Shown: positions 42,835 to 56,127 of the stretch, piece after piece
Layout: each line of letters starts with the position of its first letter
Numbering within the stretch: the first letter of the stretch is position 1
Origin: Kalmusia sp. IMI 367209
Taxonomy: Eukaryota; Ascomycota; Dothideomycetes; Pleosporales; Didymosphaeriaceae
Assembly: GCA_027946365.1 (NCBI GenBank)
Contig: JAPEUQ010000003.1
Location: 496,001-560,000 of the forward strand
Direction of reading: 5' to 3'
Length of the DNA: 64,000 bases
Made by a program: the position numbers and the translations under genes
Notes under the pieces: model-generated
The model's database searches: none
The model's input: the letters and a program-made list of their open reading frames with translations, nothing else
Told to the model about the DNA's origin: nothing

Positions 42835-43855
42835 GTTGGTGGCGGATGATAGTCTCTGGCGATACTTGTGAATATAGCGGGCGGTGCTGCCACTCAATTG
42901 AAGGCCTTGCAGTGGCTTTTATACTTTCTGCTCGGCCCATGTGCGCAGATTGCACCCAAGGACTCGGGATAATAGGATGAACATTCTGGTGATCCAAACA
43001 CGGTCGAATCCGAGAGGTAAACGCCAAGATACATTTGATGAATCTCATCAAGACGGCGAACAGACCATAATTGTTCCAGGACTAGACATACGTAGCTACC
43101 GAAAAGCATGGAGCAAAGTAACCTTGGTGATGGGAGATGCGTGCTCGATAGTCGCTCTCGTTTGAGCGACTAGGTTATAAATATCCGGTGGGGTAATAAT
43201 TTGTGTTTCCCCGGCCGGCAGCTTTGGTCGGGACCTACGCTTCTAACATTGGTCATCGGCAGCCTGCTTCGGCAACAACAGAATAACCGCGATTTTAATG
43301 TAAGGATTGAGAATGGGATTGCGCTAGCGTTCGCGTTACACTGCATCTACCATACATGGCCATTGTGAGTGTTCACGTGTAGATCATGATTAATCTTTTT
43401 CGATTCAATTGTTGATCACACACAATGAATAAATGGCACAGGTCGGGAGGATCAGGAGACGCTGATACTAGATGTGTCCGGCTCAGGTAGCTAGGTCGTG
43501 AGGGACTCTGATGCTTTGAGACCCCGTTCCCTAGCCTGTGGAGCTATGTGCGACGAACATAGTGAGAAAGGTGCTATCGACATCGTCTTTTCTGTCCATT
43601 TGACTGTAGGTCCAAGACAACGCCAAGCAAGCTTGCTCTTTGGTTCGGTACTGATCGCTCAGCTTCCCGATGCAAGGAAGCACGGCTGTGAATGAAGGCC
43701 TGTACAGAGAGGGGTATGTGGATGTGCAGGTTTGCACTCGAAAATAGTTTTTTTTGAGAACGCAGGTTGCAGGATACTAGCCTTGTGAAACCACTCGTAA
43801 CACCTTGCTCCACAAATGCGCTTCCTGGAACACAAGGTATTTCTGCATCATCGAC
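42835..43855. promoter_or_regulatory. CE1 promoter and 3' flank of the following gene
   Basis: No gene supported. Short frames around 43500-43800 look like chance. No clear motif recognised. Confidence 0.35.
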
Positions 43856-44371
43856 CTAGACTGTGGTGCCGTCTGAGCCCCAAGCGACTGGCCTATCAGA
43901 CTCACTCCTCGCTACCACCTTACGACCGCTGATAGCCACATCTTTCCAGCCCAACAGGCTGCAGCTAATCGTGCCTTTGAACTTACGGCAGTCGTTTCCA
44001 GAGAATACTACATATCCCATCTCGCTAATCTTGATCTCAGAGGCCTCTTCTGTCGATTTGCTGCTATTCTGTAGGAGCGTGCCATTCCATTGAAGCCAAA
44101 ATTTCGGTGAACGGAAGCTATTCTTCTCAAACATTTTGAATCGGTCGATTTCCTCTTCAGGCTCTTGGTCGTCACCCTGGAGACTTCCTTCTGTGTATTC
44201 GGAGCTCAATCCTGTCACCGTCCTCTGGAGGCTTTCGCGACTCGCAGCTAAAATGACAGTGGCTCTGAGCACGCCGGGGAAGAAAAGTTCGCCAACGATT
44301 CCTTCTTTGTTCGGGGTTAGTCGCAAAAGCTCGAATGTGGCTTCTTGATCGGTATTGGTGTTATTCTCCAT
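43856..44371 (-). CDS. Small uncharacterised protein (171 aa, or 218 aa if an upstream start is used)
   Basis: The frame is open from 44512, but the ATG at 44371 (MENNTNTDQEATF) fits better; the upstream stretch is Arg/Cys-rich and less protein-like. The C-terminal ~95 residues read FRSPKFWLQWNGTLLQ, MGYVVFSGNDCRKFKGTISC and LGWKDVAISGRKV, which I recall as a recurring pattern in fungal hypothetical proteins; that is unverified. Alternating hydrophobic and polar residues suggest a beta-rich fold. No signal peptide. An acidic stretch (GDDQEPEEEIDRF) sits in the middle. Function is unknown. Confidence 0.55.
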   Translation of the reverse strand: MENNTNTDQEATFELLRLTPNKEGIVGELFFPGVLRATVILAASRESLQRTVTGLSSEYTEGSLQGDDQEPEEEIDRFKMFEKNSFRSPKFWLQWNGTLLQNSSKSTEEASEIKISEMGYVVFSGNDCRKFKGTISCSLLGWKDVAISGRKVVARSESDRPVAWGSDGTTV

Positions 44372-45255
44372 CTTTTGCCATGCGGCGCATCTGCAAGCGT
44401 AACTGCCGAAAGTTTTCTGGACGTCAAAGGCTCGATTGCGTGTGCCACTACTCCGGCCCACCCTGTTATGCATGTGTCGCGAAGAAAATACGGCATCTTG
44501 CCAGTCGTCCATTTCTTATGAGAGTCGTTGATTATGTTGAGCGTCAAAATGGCCATCACTTCCGTGTGCGCAGTGATAGATTGTTTAGCATTAATTGTTG
44601 ACGTCATCGACCTAGGAAGACGCTCGACCGTCTTATTCTACACAAATAGAACTTATAGAGTATCTTCCTCGATTTTGCACACACATACCTCCATCCTTTG
44701 AAATTGTTCTCCAATTGGTTCACCAAAACTCACGGTATTCTTTTTGTAGAAGTTGTGTAGAAGGTGCGCGCTCGAGATTCTCAACTTCCCTCATAGTTTC
44801 ATCAACGTCACGTGGCAAAGTGTCGATGGTGTTGAAAACGTGAGATAAGCGATTAATTTCAATAGCAGTGCACATTGGAAACGTGTGGATGATGATAAAT
44901 GGTTGGTTCTGGTAAGCCGCGCGGTAGACGGCGTCGCATTTGCAACTAGAGGAGAAGAAGATACTAGTGCATAACCAGGTCTCGTCTCGTGATTGCAAAG
45001 TGCACGATACAAAAACAATAGCTACCTAGACACATAGAACATTACTCCTAGACTCCGTGTAGAATATATTTCAATATGTCCTCTGATATTATATGATGCC
45101 CTTAGTATATATGGCTGGTTCACTCTTGTTGCCAGACTTTTTAAAGCGCCAAGACTACGGCCTATTAACAGTGTGCACCGCTTAGGCAAGCCTGCTACAA
45201 TACCAACGGACGGTGACTGTTACAGAAGGGACTGTAGCCACATATCTTAGCAGAA
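44372..45255. other. Intergenic, no supported gene
   Basis: A 92-aa minus frame (44720-44998) has no ATG-supported family resemblance. One CACGTGG sequence occurs near 44808. Confidence 0.3.
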
Positions 45256-46129
45256 CTATTCGGCCTTCACATCATTCTCAGGATAGTATCGGTAGATGCC
45301 CCAATCGTACTTCTGTCTTCTCTCGCTAGCAAGATACGCAGCTAGCTTTGGGCGAGTCTTGATGTCCTCACACAACTGAAAAACTCGATTGTATTGTCCA
45401 GACTCTCTCGCATGCTTCATAGCTTGAGGAAATGCAAATTCGGTACCATCAACGCACTTCACGAATTTCATTCCGTTAGCTATCGTATTATTTTTCTTTC
45501 CCAAGAAAGAGAGAGAGAAACAATGTCGAGCTTACACCGACATGGCGGGTCTTGGGAAATGACTTTAAAGAACTAACACTCACTTGAAATAGAACAATAT
45601 CGGCATACGTAAATATATCGCCCAACAGCCAAGGGCCTTTGCTACCCGTCTCACTCTTCAGGACCTTTTCCCAATACCCAAGATGCTTAGGGAGACGGGT
45701 TTTAATCCATTCTTTGCTTCGTCTCGCACTTTCTTTTCTCTGGTCTTCATAATAGAGTTCAATACCAATCGGATGATGACAGTCATGGACCTCGTTGCTC
45801 AAGCCATCCAACGCCGAGAGAGCAAGCGCGTTCACTCGCCAAACATCGTCCTCCCTTTGTCCAGCAAGTCCAAGCTGGCGACCGAGATACATGAGAACAT
45901 TGCTGGTCTGGGAAATGAGGAGTCCATTGTGTCGGAAAAGCGGCGGAGCGTAGTAAGGAGGGTTCTCTCTGTCGCCATCGAGCGTCTTCGTGACGATTGA
46001 CCGGCATTCGTCCATGGTGAGAGCAGCGGTATCTGTGTATTGAACATCGGATTCCTCTAGGAGGAGCCGGATATGCTCTCCGCGCCCAGGCACACCGACG
46101 TAATAGATAAGCTCGTAAGAGGTAGCCAT
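45256..46129 (-). CDS. Glutathione S-transferase (248 aa)
   Basis: Two exons: 45584-46129 and 45256-45456, separated by a 127-nt intron, longer than others in the window. The N-terminal thioredoxin-like domain reads SYELIYYVGVPGRGEHIRLL, with a Tyr early in the strand that may activate glutathione, and PPLFRHNGLLISQTSNVLMY, where ISQTSNV holds the glutathione-binding Gln-Thr-Ser. The C-terminal helical domain includes GPWLLGDIFTYADIVLFQ, the conserved helix-capping region, then CVDGTEFAFPQAM. The arrangement is closest to sigma/mu/pi-like enzymes. Role: conjugation of glutathione to electrophiles in the cytosol, relevant to plant phenolics or endogenous toxic intermediates. No nearby cluster partner. 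Confidence 0.85.
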
Positions 46130-49100
46130 ACCGGCTAATACTGGTCCAGCTGACGAAGGCGGTATAGAAAAGTATTGTAAATTCTGAAGAAAACCACGCT
46201 GCTCTATCAGCGATGTCTCTCGTTTCGTTTCTCAGAAGTGGGCGGTCATTCTTTAACCGGCCGAGAAATGTTAATGCAAGTGACGAGGCAGTGTCGAGTG
46301 CTGCGCCACTGCGTCGCACGTAAAGATCAGCGCGCTGACTCGACACTGATCTGTGATATTCCAAATAGAAACGATTCTATAGCATGGCAGTCTGACCGAT
46401 ATTTCTAGAGATAAGGCGGTGTTGTCATTACATTCCTTGGGAAAAAGTGATTGATCGCAAATTTGCACTTCTATTAGAATGCACATTTTCGGCGACGTAG
46501 AATAAAACCTATATCTGACTACGACAGTTAGGGTAACAATATGCTTAAATGAAATCTGATGAGGACATCAAGGCGCTACCACAGAAGCAAGGTGCGAAGG
46601 ATGATTACGCCATCACCCCACCAAGCCAACGTTATCACAATTGTACACCACTATCTATGCGCGACTTAAAATCCGCATATTCCTTCCTCGCGAAGATAAA
46701 TGGCTTTCGAAAAGAAATTATAGGAACAATCTCAAGATAAATATATATTCATTTCACAGGCACATAAAGCCAATGACTAAACGCATATTTCATCCTCACC
46801 TTGGCCTTACGGGGGTACAATGCAGTTCTAGCGACCTAAGAAATGAGCAATTTCTACATCGGTACTGAAACGATCTAAGGTTACAAGGATAGGTGACAGA
46901 GATGTTGCCAAACACGGGACCAGATCCTGGTGGAGCCATCAGCAAACCCATTGTTGAACAAAATCGCGAACGCGAACTCGTCGCGAATTGAGCTGGTCTG
47001 CGCTCCCGCCCTTTGCCATCATGATGGAATTGACTCAGGTTTTGGTTTTGTTGTACCGAACCTGCTCGCCGGAGACAGTACCGATAACCGGGTTAAGGGA
47101 TGCACGAAATAGGAAAAATATACCCAGGTATTTTCACTATGACATCGAAATCTTCTAGGGCGAATAAATGGTGAATGTAACGTATTGAAAGATTTGCGCA
47201 TTAGTACCACGTGAATAGATTCCTCAATGGCACTTATCCGGTTGAGCTCGGCCGATATCGCTATGATTTGATTCGGGCTTATCGAAAGATCATGAATTTC
47301 AGTGACTCACTGTCTAGTTAGATCAATTCGCGAAATAAACAGATCAGTGTTATCGATATCAATAATAATGCTTCTACAGGAACCAAGACTGTACTTCGAA
47401 CCCGATTCCCCTTTTGTGAACTCTGTGATGTACTGTCAACCTGCTAGAATCGTGAACAACAGCATAGAGCACCTAATATGCTTCTTTTCTATGTCGTCCA
47501 CTTGTAGTACGATCAAATGCTCTACCTTGATGGTGGTCCATTCCATGCCAGTATCAGGCAAGGATTACAGAGGCGCGCTTACAACGTAGGCATGAGCGTG
47601 TGCATAGCAAAGGCACGATCATCCCACTTCGTGTAGCAAGCGCAATTTGCACCGGTGTATCTTTCGAGGACACGTCATATCCAGATTTGTTCGCCGATCT
47701 TCCTATTCTTTATTTTATGGATAGACAGATCCACGTCGAATAATATCAGCACACTAATACCCAAGACGAAGTTACTTGTGGCTATCTCGGTCATTATCCT
47801 GTAATAAAGGTGCTCGGCAAATGTGGTAACAACCTACAGTTCGACTTCTGTAGACATTCTGAGGGATAAAGTAGGCTGAAAAAACTTCGGGTAGTGTTTC
47901 CGCTCTTGGGCGCTCTGTCTGTTCGTAACTTGAGGTACACTTCAAGCCTTTACTGAACATACTTTTGCGAGTGAAAGTCTCCTAAGCGATTGTGAATGGT
48001 ACATAAATGTAGTTTATATAATGTAAGCATCGAGCAATTTGCGGAACCCCGTCCCAAGACTCACGATCAAAGCTCGATTACCTCGAGGTTACCTCGATCA
48101 ACCGTGGAAAGGAGCACGCTGAATGATCTCGATACTTTGGTGGACTTCACAAGTTCTATTTGAAGCAGATGTCGCTTTTCGCATTCAGATGGAAGCTGGA
48201 ATGCAGCGAAGGTACACTGTCACCATAAAATCTTCCAACACACAATGCTAGCAAAATTATATGCCAATCATGCGGCAACAAGACACACCCTTCAAATACT
48301 GAATTTTCAAGAACAGGCTGCCCTCAACAAGAAACGAAGGAGGAGATCAGACAGGGCCCGTGATGCACGTGCCGATGATATCGATGCAGGCTATTTTGAG
48401 GGCAATGATGATCTAAGTAGAAATGAATTCTTAAAGGTTCTTGATACGAAATTATAACATCAATGTGTGAAATTATAGTGTAGTTATAGTTCGTTCGCTG
48501 TTCTAGGTTGCTCCATGGAGACCCGCAATGTTGTGAAGCATGCACGCTTCTCCTTGATGCACTTTGTCGACATTGTTTCCTGTCTCCGTACATGCTTATA
48601 GTCTAGATAAACATACGTCTTGGCAAGGTATAGGTAATTCAATGCTGTTAATGAGCTTGGTGAGCCATGCTTCGGCGAGTGAGCCGGCGGATGTTTCCAA
48701 CTCCATAGCGACGGTGAGCACCGGCGCTGCGGAAGGTGAAAACGCCGGTGCGGTACTTGCTGAGTAAATCGATAGGTCGCAGTAGTATTGGTGTCACCGA
48801 GAGCTAGTCACATCACTGGAACGGGCTGTGAACAAGTCGGGGAGGCCCGCATAGTCAATGGCAGCTCAACCGAACCTGATTCGACTGTTGAAACTTGTCG
48901 AGCATGCAGTGCTATTGCGCTTTTCTCAACATGACGAATCTGTACATTCCAAAAGTTGGATCCGGAGCTGGGGGACTAATGCGACAATGCTTTTCTTTAT
49001 TTGCTTGCTTCAGGATGTTGTCAATATCCTCTACCACTCCTTCGGATCTTGGCAATTGACCAGGGTCCTTGATGAAAAAGGCGACGTGCAGTATGGCTGC

Positions 49101-50168
49101 AGGAGGCTAGTACATAGCACCCGCCATCTTTTAGTCTGTGTACTTCGAAGCATTACTTGAATATCTAATCCTTCACCCCTTTTCATTACCATCAAGGTAT
49201 TTTTATTGCATTGTTCACGTGGATACAAATCATGACCTTCCTTACGGGCTTGATAGAACTAATTTAATTGTGAGAAATCCGCCTCGATGGCGATGATCTG
49301 CGCGTTCCTTGTAGAACGCGTATGAAACTCGTGCTGCATAATACGCTAATCTAGATACAGCATCCCTTGTTACGCTGCAGGACTTGAGAAGAATCCAGCC
49401 CTGTCCGCGTGCCACCATCTCCACTTACCACGCCGAAAAACACGGTCCGGTCCTTCTGCATACCGACGATTGCGAGAGGAGACGTCAAACGTGGGGTGAA
49501 CTAGCTAGTAATATCACAGGGCGCTTCGCGGAACGGCAATCCCTACCAGACCCCGGTACACCACTCTATCAATGTCCATTGAGTAGTGTTGAAGATCGTA
49601 CCCTCAATATATCACAATGCTGACAGAGCCAAGAGTTGTCCGATGCTGTTGCCACACGGTTCGATATTGATCGCGCAGTTAGCCGAAAACAAGCGAGAAT
49701 GCAACATCACACAAGAAAAAGTGCTTTTGATTCCTGTGATTGAAGATTGAAAGGTCAGCCCGTCAAACCTTCTTTTGTCCAGACGTTCATGCATTCCGAT
49801 GGCTTAGTCGCTCTCCGCGGTGCCACCCAGCTGGACTCCGCGATGATCACACACGCGCGTAACCGATCGTCTGCATCCTCATAATGCCGATCGATACAAT
49901 GGTATCAGCTCAATATACCTTTGGGATTTCATCATTACTGATGTAAGGCTAATTGGATCCGGGGCCCTGAAGTACATCGGCTTGCCGAAGTTACAGTGGA
50001 TCGGCCCGAGTAGTCGGGGGCTTGTGGAACACCACACAATCCATCGCGTACGGCGCGTTCCTGTCGCCCTTGCACCGACTCGAAGCTCAATGCCGCGCGG
50101 GGTTAACGACTGAATGGGATGCGTGCAGGACAGATGACCGGTCAAAGTGCCCAGCTCATATATAAGAC
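46130..50168. other. 4-kb gene-poor region
   Basis: No gene is supported. The best frame is a 70-aa plus frame at 48245-48457 with a basic cluster (NKKRRRRSDRARDARADD) after a short amphipathic helix, faintly like the end of a transposase, but without any catalytic part. I found no terminal inverted repeats by eye. Confidence 0.35.
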
Positions 50169-50942
50169 ATGTCAAACGAACGGCAAGTTTTTCTACTGGC
50201 AGAGTCCTCGAAATCCAGCTATGCAAGGAACCGAGAAAAACCCCCTTTTTCTAAAATTAAGAAGCGCTACTATTCCGCTGCCCAGGTCGCGATGCTCCAC
50301 ATTCCGCCCTCCGAGGTCAGATTCGTACGTATTCCCGCCCGTGAATTACAACAGGCCCATTGATGAATATCTCACAGTATCAAGTCATCAGACTCTTTTG
50401 CTACTACAAATGATGATACGAGTGAGGACGAGTGTCTGTTCTTCCTAGACCCTGATGATCCCCGCAACACTGTCGAGCAAAGCGACAATCAGCGCTTACT
50501 TCACTCCTACGCGACATCAATGGAATTCCCTCGTCACCCACATGACACTAGCGGGCGCCAGGTCCCTCCTTCAGATTATATCTGGCTTCGAAGTAACTGC
50601 CACCCACACTCGAGCTGCAGTGGTGAAGTGGCATCGGATCGATCATCAACGGCATCATGTGCATACTCATACTCATCCTCACCTCCACCGGCATCACAAA
50701 GCTCATCGTTGCCTCGATATCACCCTGAAAGGTTCCGAAGGCAACGAGAAGATGCGCATCCTAAGCGCAGGGATAGTGGCTGGACTCATGATGATAGCCG
50801 ACGTCCCAAGGCCAATTTTGTTTCTCAAAATCTAGTCGAAGGGGTTAATGATAGAGTATTAGAAAGGGAGGGATTCGAATACTATGTGCGTGCACAGTCG
50901 TCATTGCGCAGTATCCTGGATTGTAGGGATGAAGATCCTTGA
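50169..50942 (+). CDS. Possible disordered protein of unknown function (237 aa)
   Basis: Model of two exons, 50169-50324 and 50385-50942, with a 60-nt intron (donor GTACGT) that keeps the frame. The first exon begins MSNERQVFLLAESSKSSYAR and carries a basic patch (KIKKRY). The second is acidic (NDDTSEDECLFFLDPDD), then Ser/Pro-rich, then basic, and ends VLEREGFEYYVRAQSSLR. Nearly all predicted disorder; no domain. Composition and clean phase support a gene, but alternative splicing or chance cannot be excluded. It stands alone in a gene-poor stretch. Confidence 0.4.
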
Positions 50943-52427
50943 GATATCAATCTTCTTCCTTCTCATGAAAGGTTGATGCATGTACAATTAGCTTTTATCT
51001 TGCGGATTCGAGGAGGCTAATCGCTATGGGAAGTTGAAAGACATTGTGGAACACCAAATGATGCGCTTAGAATCGATTGTATTGCGCATAGGCTTTGTGA
51101 AGAAACAATGGAATGGGTTTGCTGCCCAGTGTGCATTCAAAACTCTGTAAGGAGATGCCGAGGCATTCCTTTCATTTCATTTCGTGGCACTGCTATCACC
51201 AGGCGCATTTTCCTTATCCCAAAGATGTGAGTTCCAGAGACCTGGGAACTGGCGCATACCCGAAACGGACTGGATGATCGGTCAAAAACTATTGGTCGAT
51301 AGGAAGCCACGCTACGATTCCAGACCTGTAGCTGACTAGCACTGGTGCTGAGCATCTCAGGTTGAAAGGTTATCACCAGCATTTGTTTTGTCCAAAACAT
51401 CTTCAAGCAAGGGGGGACTTGCATAGATCCGATTTCGGAGGAGATTGCAGGGTCCCTCAGAGTTTCACAACCCCTTATTATTCAGACCTTCAGCGCGCAT
51501 TTCACAAAGTCATAGAACCCAATTTCATGGCCTTGCTTCCTCTCTTCGAATACCACAAAAGAGCACAAGTGAATCGAGCATAGGCTCGAATTACCTAACA
51601 GGGGACTGTTTGCTTGATCTTGGGCCTGCCGAAGCGACCGAAGCATGTAGTACGACGCCACCGAGTCCTTATGAGTGGGAATGGCGGGAATGGCGAGCGC
51701 TATTTGGAAGAATTACATTCCTCGCGATTAATCTTCCTATTTTCATAGCTATGCGTTTAGCTTTCGTTTCTTATCGCAGCCTTACTAGTCTCTAGTCGGC
51801 CGTCGCTAGGCATACTATAAGCTACTTGTCGCACGCAACTTAGTAAACTAGCAGAAAGGACATCTACTGTTCTGTTCTACTTATATTGAGTAGGCATACC
51901 TACCTAGGTACGTCTTTACGTAGTTTTACACCAGTATAATCTGCAAACTCTATATAATTCTGACTCCATGAATCTCTAAATTGTTCTGGAGGAGATGAAG
52001 CTCTAGAGCGAGTACTGGGATGATGACCGCGATCCCTCGATGTTGGCGGCGGTTTGCGCGCCTGAACCAAGGGCATCCCGACTGATTTTTGCTGCCGCAA
52101 TCTTACAAGATCACACATCCGAACTACGAGCGATGATATCAAAAATTGGATGCGAGAAGTGTTCTTGTCCATCACTACAAGTTTCTAGTGATCGAGGTTT
52201 CAGAATCGGTGCACCAATTTGTGCTACCACTACAAACGCGTCTAGGCTCTATCATCAAAAGATAAAGCCGTTAGAAGAGACCATGCTTTCTCAATCTCAT
52301 TATAGCATTCATCTGAAACCAAGGAAAAGGACTGTGGGCTACTTTGTTCCTTCAATACTCGCCACCGAACCACAACAGCGTGGACAAATCTGCCCGTCAA
52401 TCAATGGATGATTCGAGGTTTGCATGG
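50943..52427. other. Intergenic; one protein-like frame near 51600-51795
   Basis: A plus frame ending at 51795 reads PSPYEWEWREWRALFGR followed by a hydrophobic stretch (ITFLAINLPIFIAMRLAF), as a C-terminal membrane helix would, but no start or upstream exon was identified. Minus frames near 51900-52175 are unsupported. Confidence 0.3.
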
Positions 52428-54153
52428 CTAGGCGTTAATTCCACGCTTGGTGACCACAACATGTTGCCCATGCGCGACAAAGATACCAACATAGTTGTGT
52501 TCCTTCAAGGGCTTCTCTGGTCGCGCAATCGCGAAATCAAAGTTTCGCAAAAACTACCCATAGTTGTAAGCATATCTTCATCTACGTCTCACATCTCACG
52601 TACCTCAAAGATGACCTTGCTATACTCCATCCACGCGATGTTCTTGCCCAAACATTGATACTTTCCATACCCGAAAATCAATTCAGTAGTCCTCTTCATT
52701 GCTGCTACATGCTCTGCATTCCCTCCATCAGGGTCGACGATCCATCGCTCCGGGCGGAAATGACCAGCATCGTCGCCGAAAATGTCTGTCCTGCTGTTGA
52801 GCCCAAATACCGAGTATCCAACGTTGGTACCGCCGGGTAAGAAAACAGTCTTTCCATCCACGGTAACAGTATCACCACCTTTCGGAACGCGCTTTGGCAC
52901 AATGTCAGTCACTGGAGGATGGATGCGGAACCCTTCTCTAAGGACAGCTTGCAGGTATGCCATCTCTCTTGCGACAGCATCAGGAACAATTTGCGGCGCA
53001 AGACCCGTAGCCACAGTGTCATCAACCTCGCGCTGCAGCTTCGCATATACTCGCGGGTTTGCCATTATGTATAGCATCGTGCCTCTAATCGCTGTCGCCG
53101 TCGTTTCGCTCCCGGCGATAATTTGCAGCCAAGCCTCCGTAAACAAGTCATCCCTAGTCAGCCCATGCCGCATAAAGGCTGCCAGCATATCTGTCTTGTT
53201 CTGCGTCTCCGATTTGAGGCGGTCATCGATCATTCTGCGCGCTGTTCCCAGTACCTTCCCAATACCGCTCTTATCCTTTTCACTAGGCCCGACGAAGCGC
53301 GCGATCGGTGGCCATTGCAGAATAGGCAATAAACCGCTCGCACATGTGAGCGAAATGGCGAATAGGCCCTGCTCACTAGATTTAATGTATGCATCAACGT
53401 CAGAATTAGAGGCTAGGTCACCAAAGGCCTGGCCGAAGCCAATGTCGCTTATGACGTCAAGGGTGAGATATTGTGCTATACGCGCGAGATCCATCGGTTT
53501 GTATTGCACTGATGGGGTGGAGATGTATTCTCGCCGGATCAAGGAGAGTAGTTGGGTAACATATTTGTCGATCGTAGGCTCGAGGTCAGTGTTTTCTTTC
53601 CCGGAATACTATGAGATAAAAGTCAGTAAAGAAGGGGTTTAGGAATATAAGCGTAGACATACTCCAGCTGCCATTTGCTGCCGACGCTTCGTATGCTTTT
53701 CTTCGTCAACTTGGCTGAATATGTGATCTCGTCCTGGCTCGACCCGGGCAGCACGATTGTACCATGCAGTGCGTGTATATGGCGAGCGAACGGCACTCAT
53801 GTGAGCCAATAGTTCAGGGGAAGAAGTGAGAAGATCATTAGGACCGATCCTGGCAATGGAGCCTGACAAATACTGGTTAAGATGGAGGTCACGACGCGAT
53901 TCAGGCGGTAGCTCTACTGCCGCGTGGCGCTCAATGCGTGCTTACCATATGTATCTGTAACCTTTTGGTACCATAAGTGTGAGCGCAGCGTGACTATTGA
54001 GTAAACATGTCGTAACTCGCACCAACCCGTACTGAAAGGGCCTTTGAACTGGCGCAGGCGGAGGTATTTGCGGGTCTGGAGACCTGCATAGATGATAAAA
54101 ACGAGAGAAGCTAGAAGCCACCGCGCTGCAAGCAAAGTTTCGAGAAGCGCCAT
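52428..54153 (-). CDS. Cytochrome P450 monooxygenase, pisatin-demethylase-like (512 aa)
   Basis: Four exons: 53946-54153, 53663-53862, 52604-53608, 52428-52553. An N-terminal anchor (LLASLVFIIYAGL) places it in the endoplasmic reticulum membrane. P450 landmarks: GSIARIGPNDLLTSSPE, the I-helix oxygen-binding AGSETTATAI, the ExxR pair in VLREGFRIHPPV, FRPERW, and heme loop FGYGKYQCLGKNIAW with ligand Cys455. FVGPSEKDKSGIGKVLG is typical of the pisatin demethylase / benzoate hydroxylase branch. Reaction: NADPH-dependent hydroxylation or O-demethylation of an aromatic or specialised metabolite. Length and motifs are complete. It lies 2.6 kb from an SDR and its divergent regulator; no polyketide or peptide synthase is visible in the window. 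No shared promoter element with that pair was found. Confidence 0.9.
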
Positions 54154-55416
54154 GTTACAAAGTTCGAGAATGGAGGAGAAAGATGATTGAAATCGAAGGG
54201 GCGCGAGGCTGTCTTATCAGTAAAAGTGCTCCCAAGTTATATCCGCCTAACGTGGTAACACAGAGTGGGGAAGGTGCATATTTGGCGTTTTTGATTTGCC
54301 GGCATGCACATTTCGTATTCAACTAGGTAGCAGTGGTAAACCACACGACCGGTTTTCATGGCTCTACTGGACGATTGGAGCGTTCTGATGTGATCGGTGT
54401 GCAAGGTCTGAAAGCGGAAGGAAATGTAGCCCAGAGTCTAAAGCGGGGTTCACCCCGCAATACATATGCATCTATTCTTATTGACATGGTACGGTGGAAA
54501 CGCCCTATATCAATGAATTGTATGTGATAGCTGTTCTGGTTATTTGAGATTATTTAAAGAGTGACTTTTGCGAGGTTCAAATTCATTCATATTGGTGATA
54601 ATGTATCTATCTCTTATGTGCATGGAGCGTACGAGCGTGAAATAAAATGTGTATTTGAACACGTCTGTCAAATTAAAAAAGTAGGAAGGAGATGCTGCTA
54701 CCTTGTTTCAGTTTACTATCCTTCAAAACTACGTATAAACTTTAAATGTTTAGTAATACATATAAACAATTGTTCATATCAATAGTCTTACGACTACATA
54801 TATGAGTGCATAAGTCAAAAGAACACCAAAGTAATTCAGAAACATTGAATTTTACTTACAACACGCAGGGAAAGATATTGATTTTTATCATTTCCATATA
54901 TTCTGTTTCGAATCAAGATAGTTGTAGCGCACTCGTCGTGATTCCATTCTCGAGTGTTAATTTTTTCCAGCTGGACGCTGTATGGAGCAATACTTCCACT
55001 GGATAAGGATAAATAGCATTGACTCTATGTCTGAAGCTCATGTATGAAGCCACGCAGCCTGGTTTTGCATGAAATGTGCGACAAGAATCAGTCTGGCCGA
55101 TAACTGAATTAGCTCGGCGAAGCCTTCATCGCATTACAGGATGAAAGCAATGAATTTCTGCTGATATCCCACCTTATAGGAAATCATCTGAAATATAATC
55201 GAAGCTGCTACTTGGCGGGTTAGAGTAGATAGTAGAAGACCTATAAGGAAGTGTCACGTCCTCATAAGCTCGATCTACTAATAGTGCACGCGTCTCCACA
55301 GTGCAACGTCATTAACTATATAGAGCCATTCTTCTTCATAAACTTAGAATTCCAGACACAACCCTAACTCAACTGACAACCAACCACTCTCAACTATCTT
55401 GAATTTGTTCGACAAA
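54154..55416. other. P450 promoter and an A/T-rich block
   Basis: The stretch 54480-55000 is strongly A/T-rich with only weak, repetitive-looking frames, as in decayed repeats. A TATATAG at 55317-55323 is a plausible TATA element for the gene starting at 55417. Confidence 0.4.
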
Positions 55417-56127
55417 ATGACAGGTTGTGGAAATGAGCAACCTTGCCACAACCCGACAAACTCAAATAGTCTCATGGACGTAGCCCCTCAGCTACTTTTC
55501 GGGATGGGAATTCGAATCCAGAACTCTACCGATGAAGTAATACGGGCCTTGATTAGCTACGTTGAAGCAGAGAAACGATTAACTCGACCACACAACGACA
55601 CGACGGTCACAATCGACGTCAATCGTATCGCATGCGAAGGAGCTATCGAGCGTGTCGAGGTCAAACGCCAGGAGCTCAAGGCTATTCTGCGCCAAGTCGA
55701 CGAGAATCTCAATGTATTTGCGCGCCTGTTGAGCCAGATGCCGGATCAATGGCGCAATGATGATGGAAAGCTGATCAGTCTGACTCGAAGGTTCATCGAA
55801 GGCGAGGCGAAAATATTCATTCGCGCCCATCTCCAACAATATCACGATGACAACATCATCTGGAAGCCGTCGACAGATGAGCTAAAGGCAGATACTACGA
55901 GGCTTGCGCAAGATATGCATTTCCTTCGCACGAAGTATATTGATTACCGCCGCGCTATGGGTGGTGGCCTAGATCTCAATGTTCACCAGATGATGCTAGT
56001 CAACTGGTGGGAGGGTGCTGAGCCGGAAGAGCTCCCTGAACATGAGCAATCTATGAACGAAAACGAGGGCAATCAGCAGCGTGGGAGTGAGAATGAGAAT
56101 CGTGGTGAAGTTCAAGATGATGAGTAG
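55417..56127 (+). CDS. Uncharacterised helical acidic protein (236 aa), single exon
   Basis: ATG at 55417 with a TATA element ~95 bp upstream; the frame also opens at a TTG slightly earlier. Residues ~25-190 are predicted helical with regularly spaced Leu/Ile and charges (VIRALISYVEAEKRL, IERVEVKRQELKAILRQVDE, LARLLSQMP-like segments), probably a coiled or helical-bundle fold. The C-terminal ~40 residues are low-complexity and acidic (NENEGNQQRGSENENRGE). No signal peptide, membrane segment or known domain. It lies between the P450 and the SDR, but nothing in the sequence ties it to metabolism. Confidence 0.6.
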   Translation: MTGCGNEQPCHNPTNSNSLMDVAPQLLFGMGIRIQNSTDEVIRALISYVEAEKRLTRPHNDTTVTIDVNRIACEGAIERVEVKRQELKAILRQVDENLNVFARLLSQMPDQWRNDDGKLISLTRRFIEGEAKIFIRAHLQQYHDDNIIWKPSTDELKADTTRLAQDMHFLRTKYIDYRRAMGGGLDLNVHQMMLVNWWEGAEPEELPEHEQSMNENEGNQQRGSENENRGEVQDDE

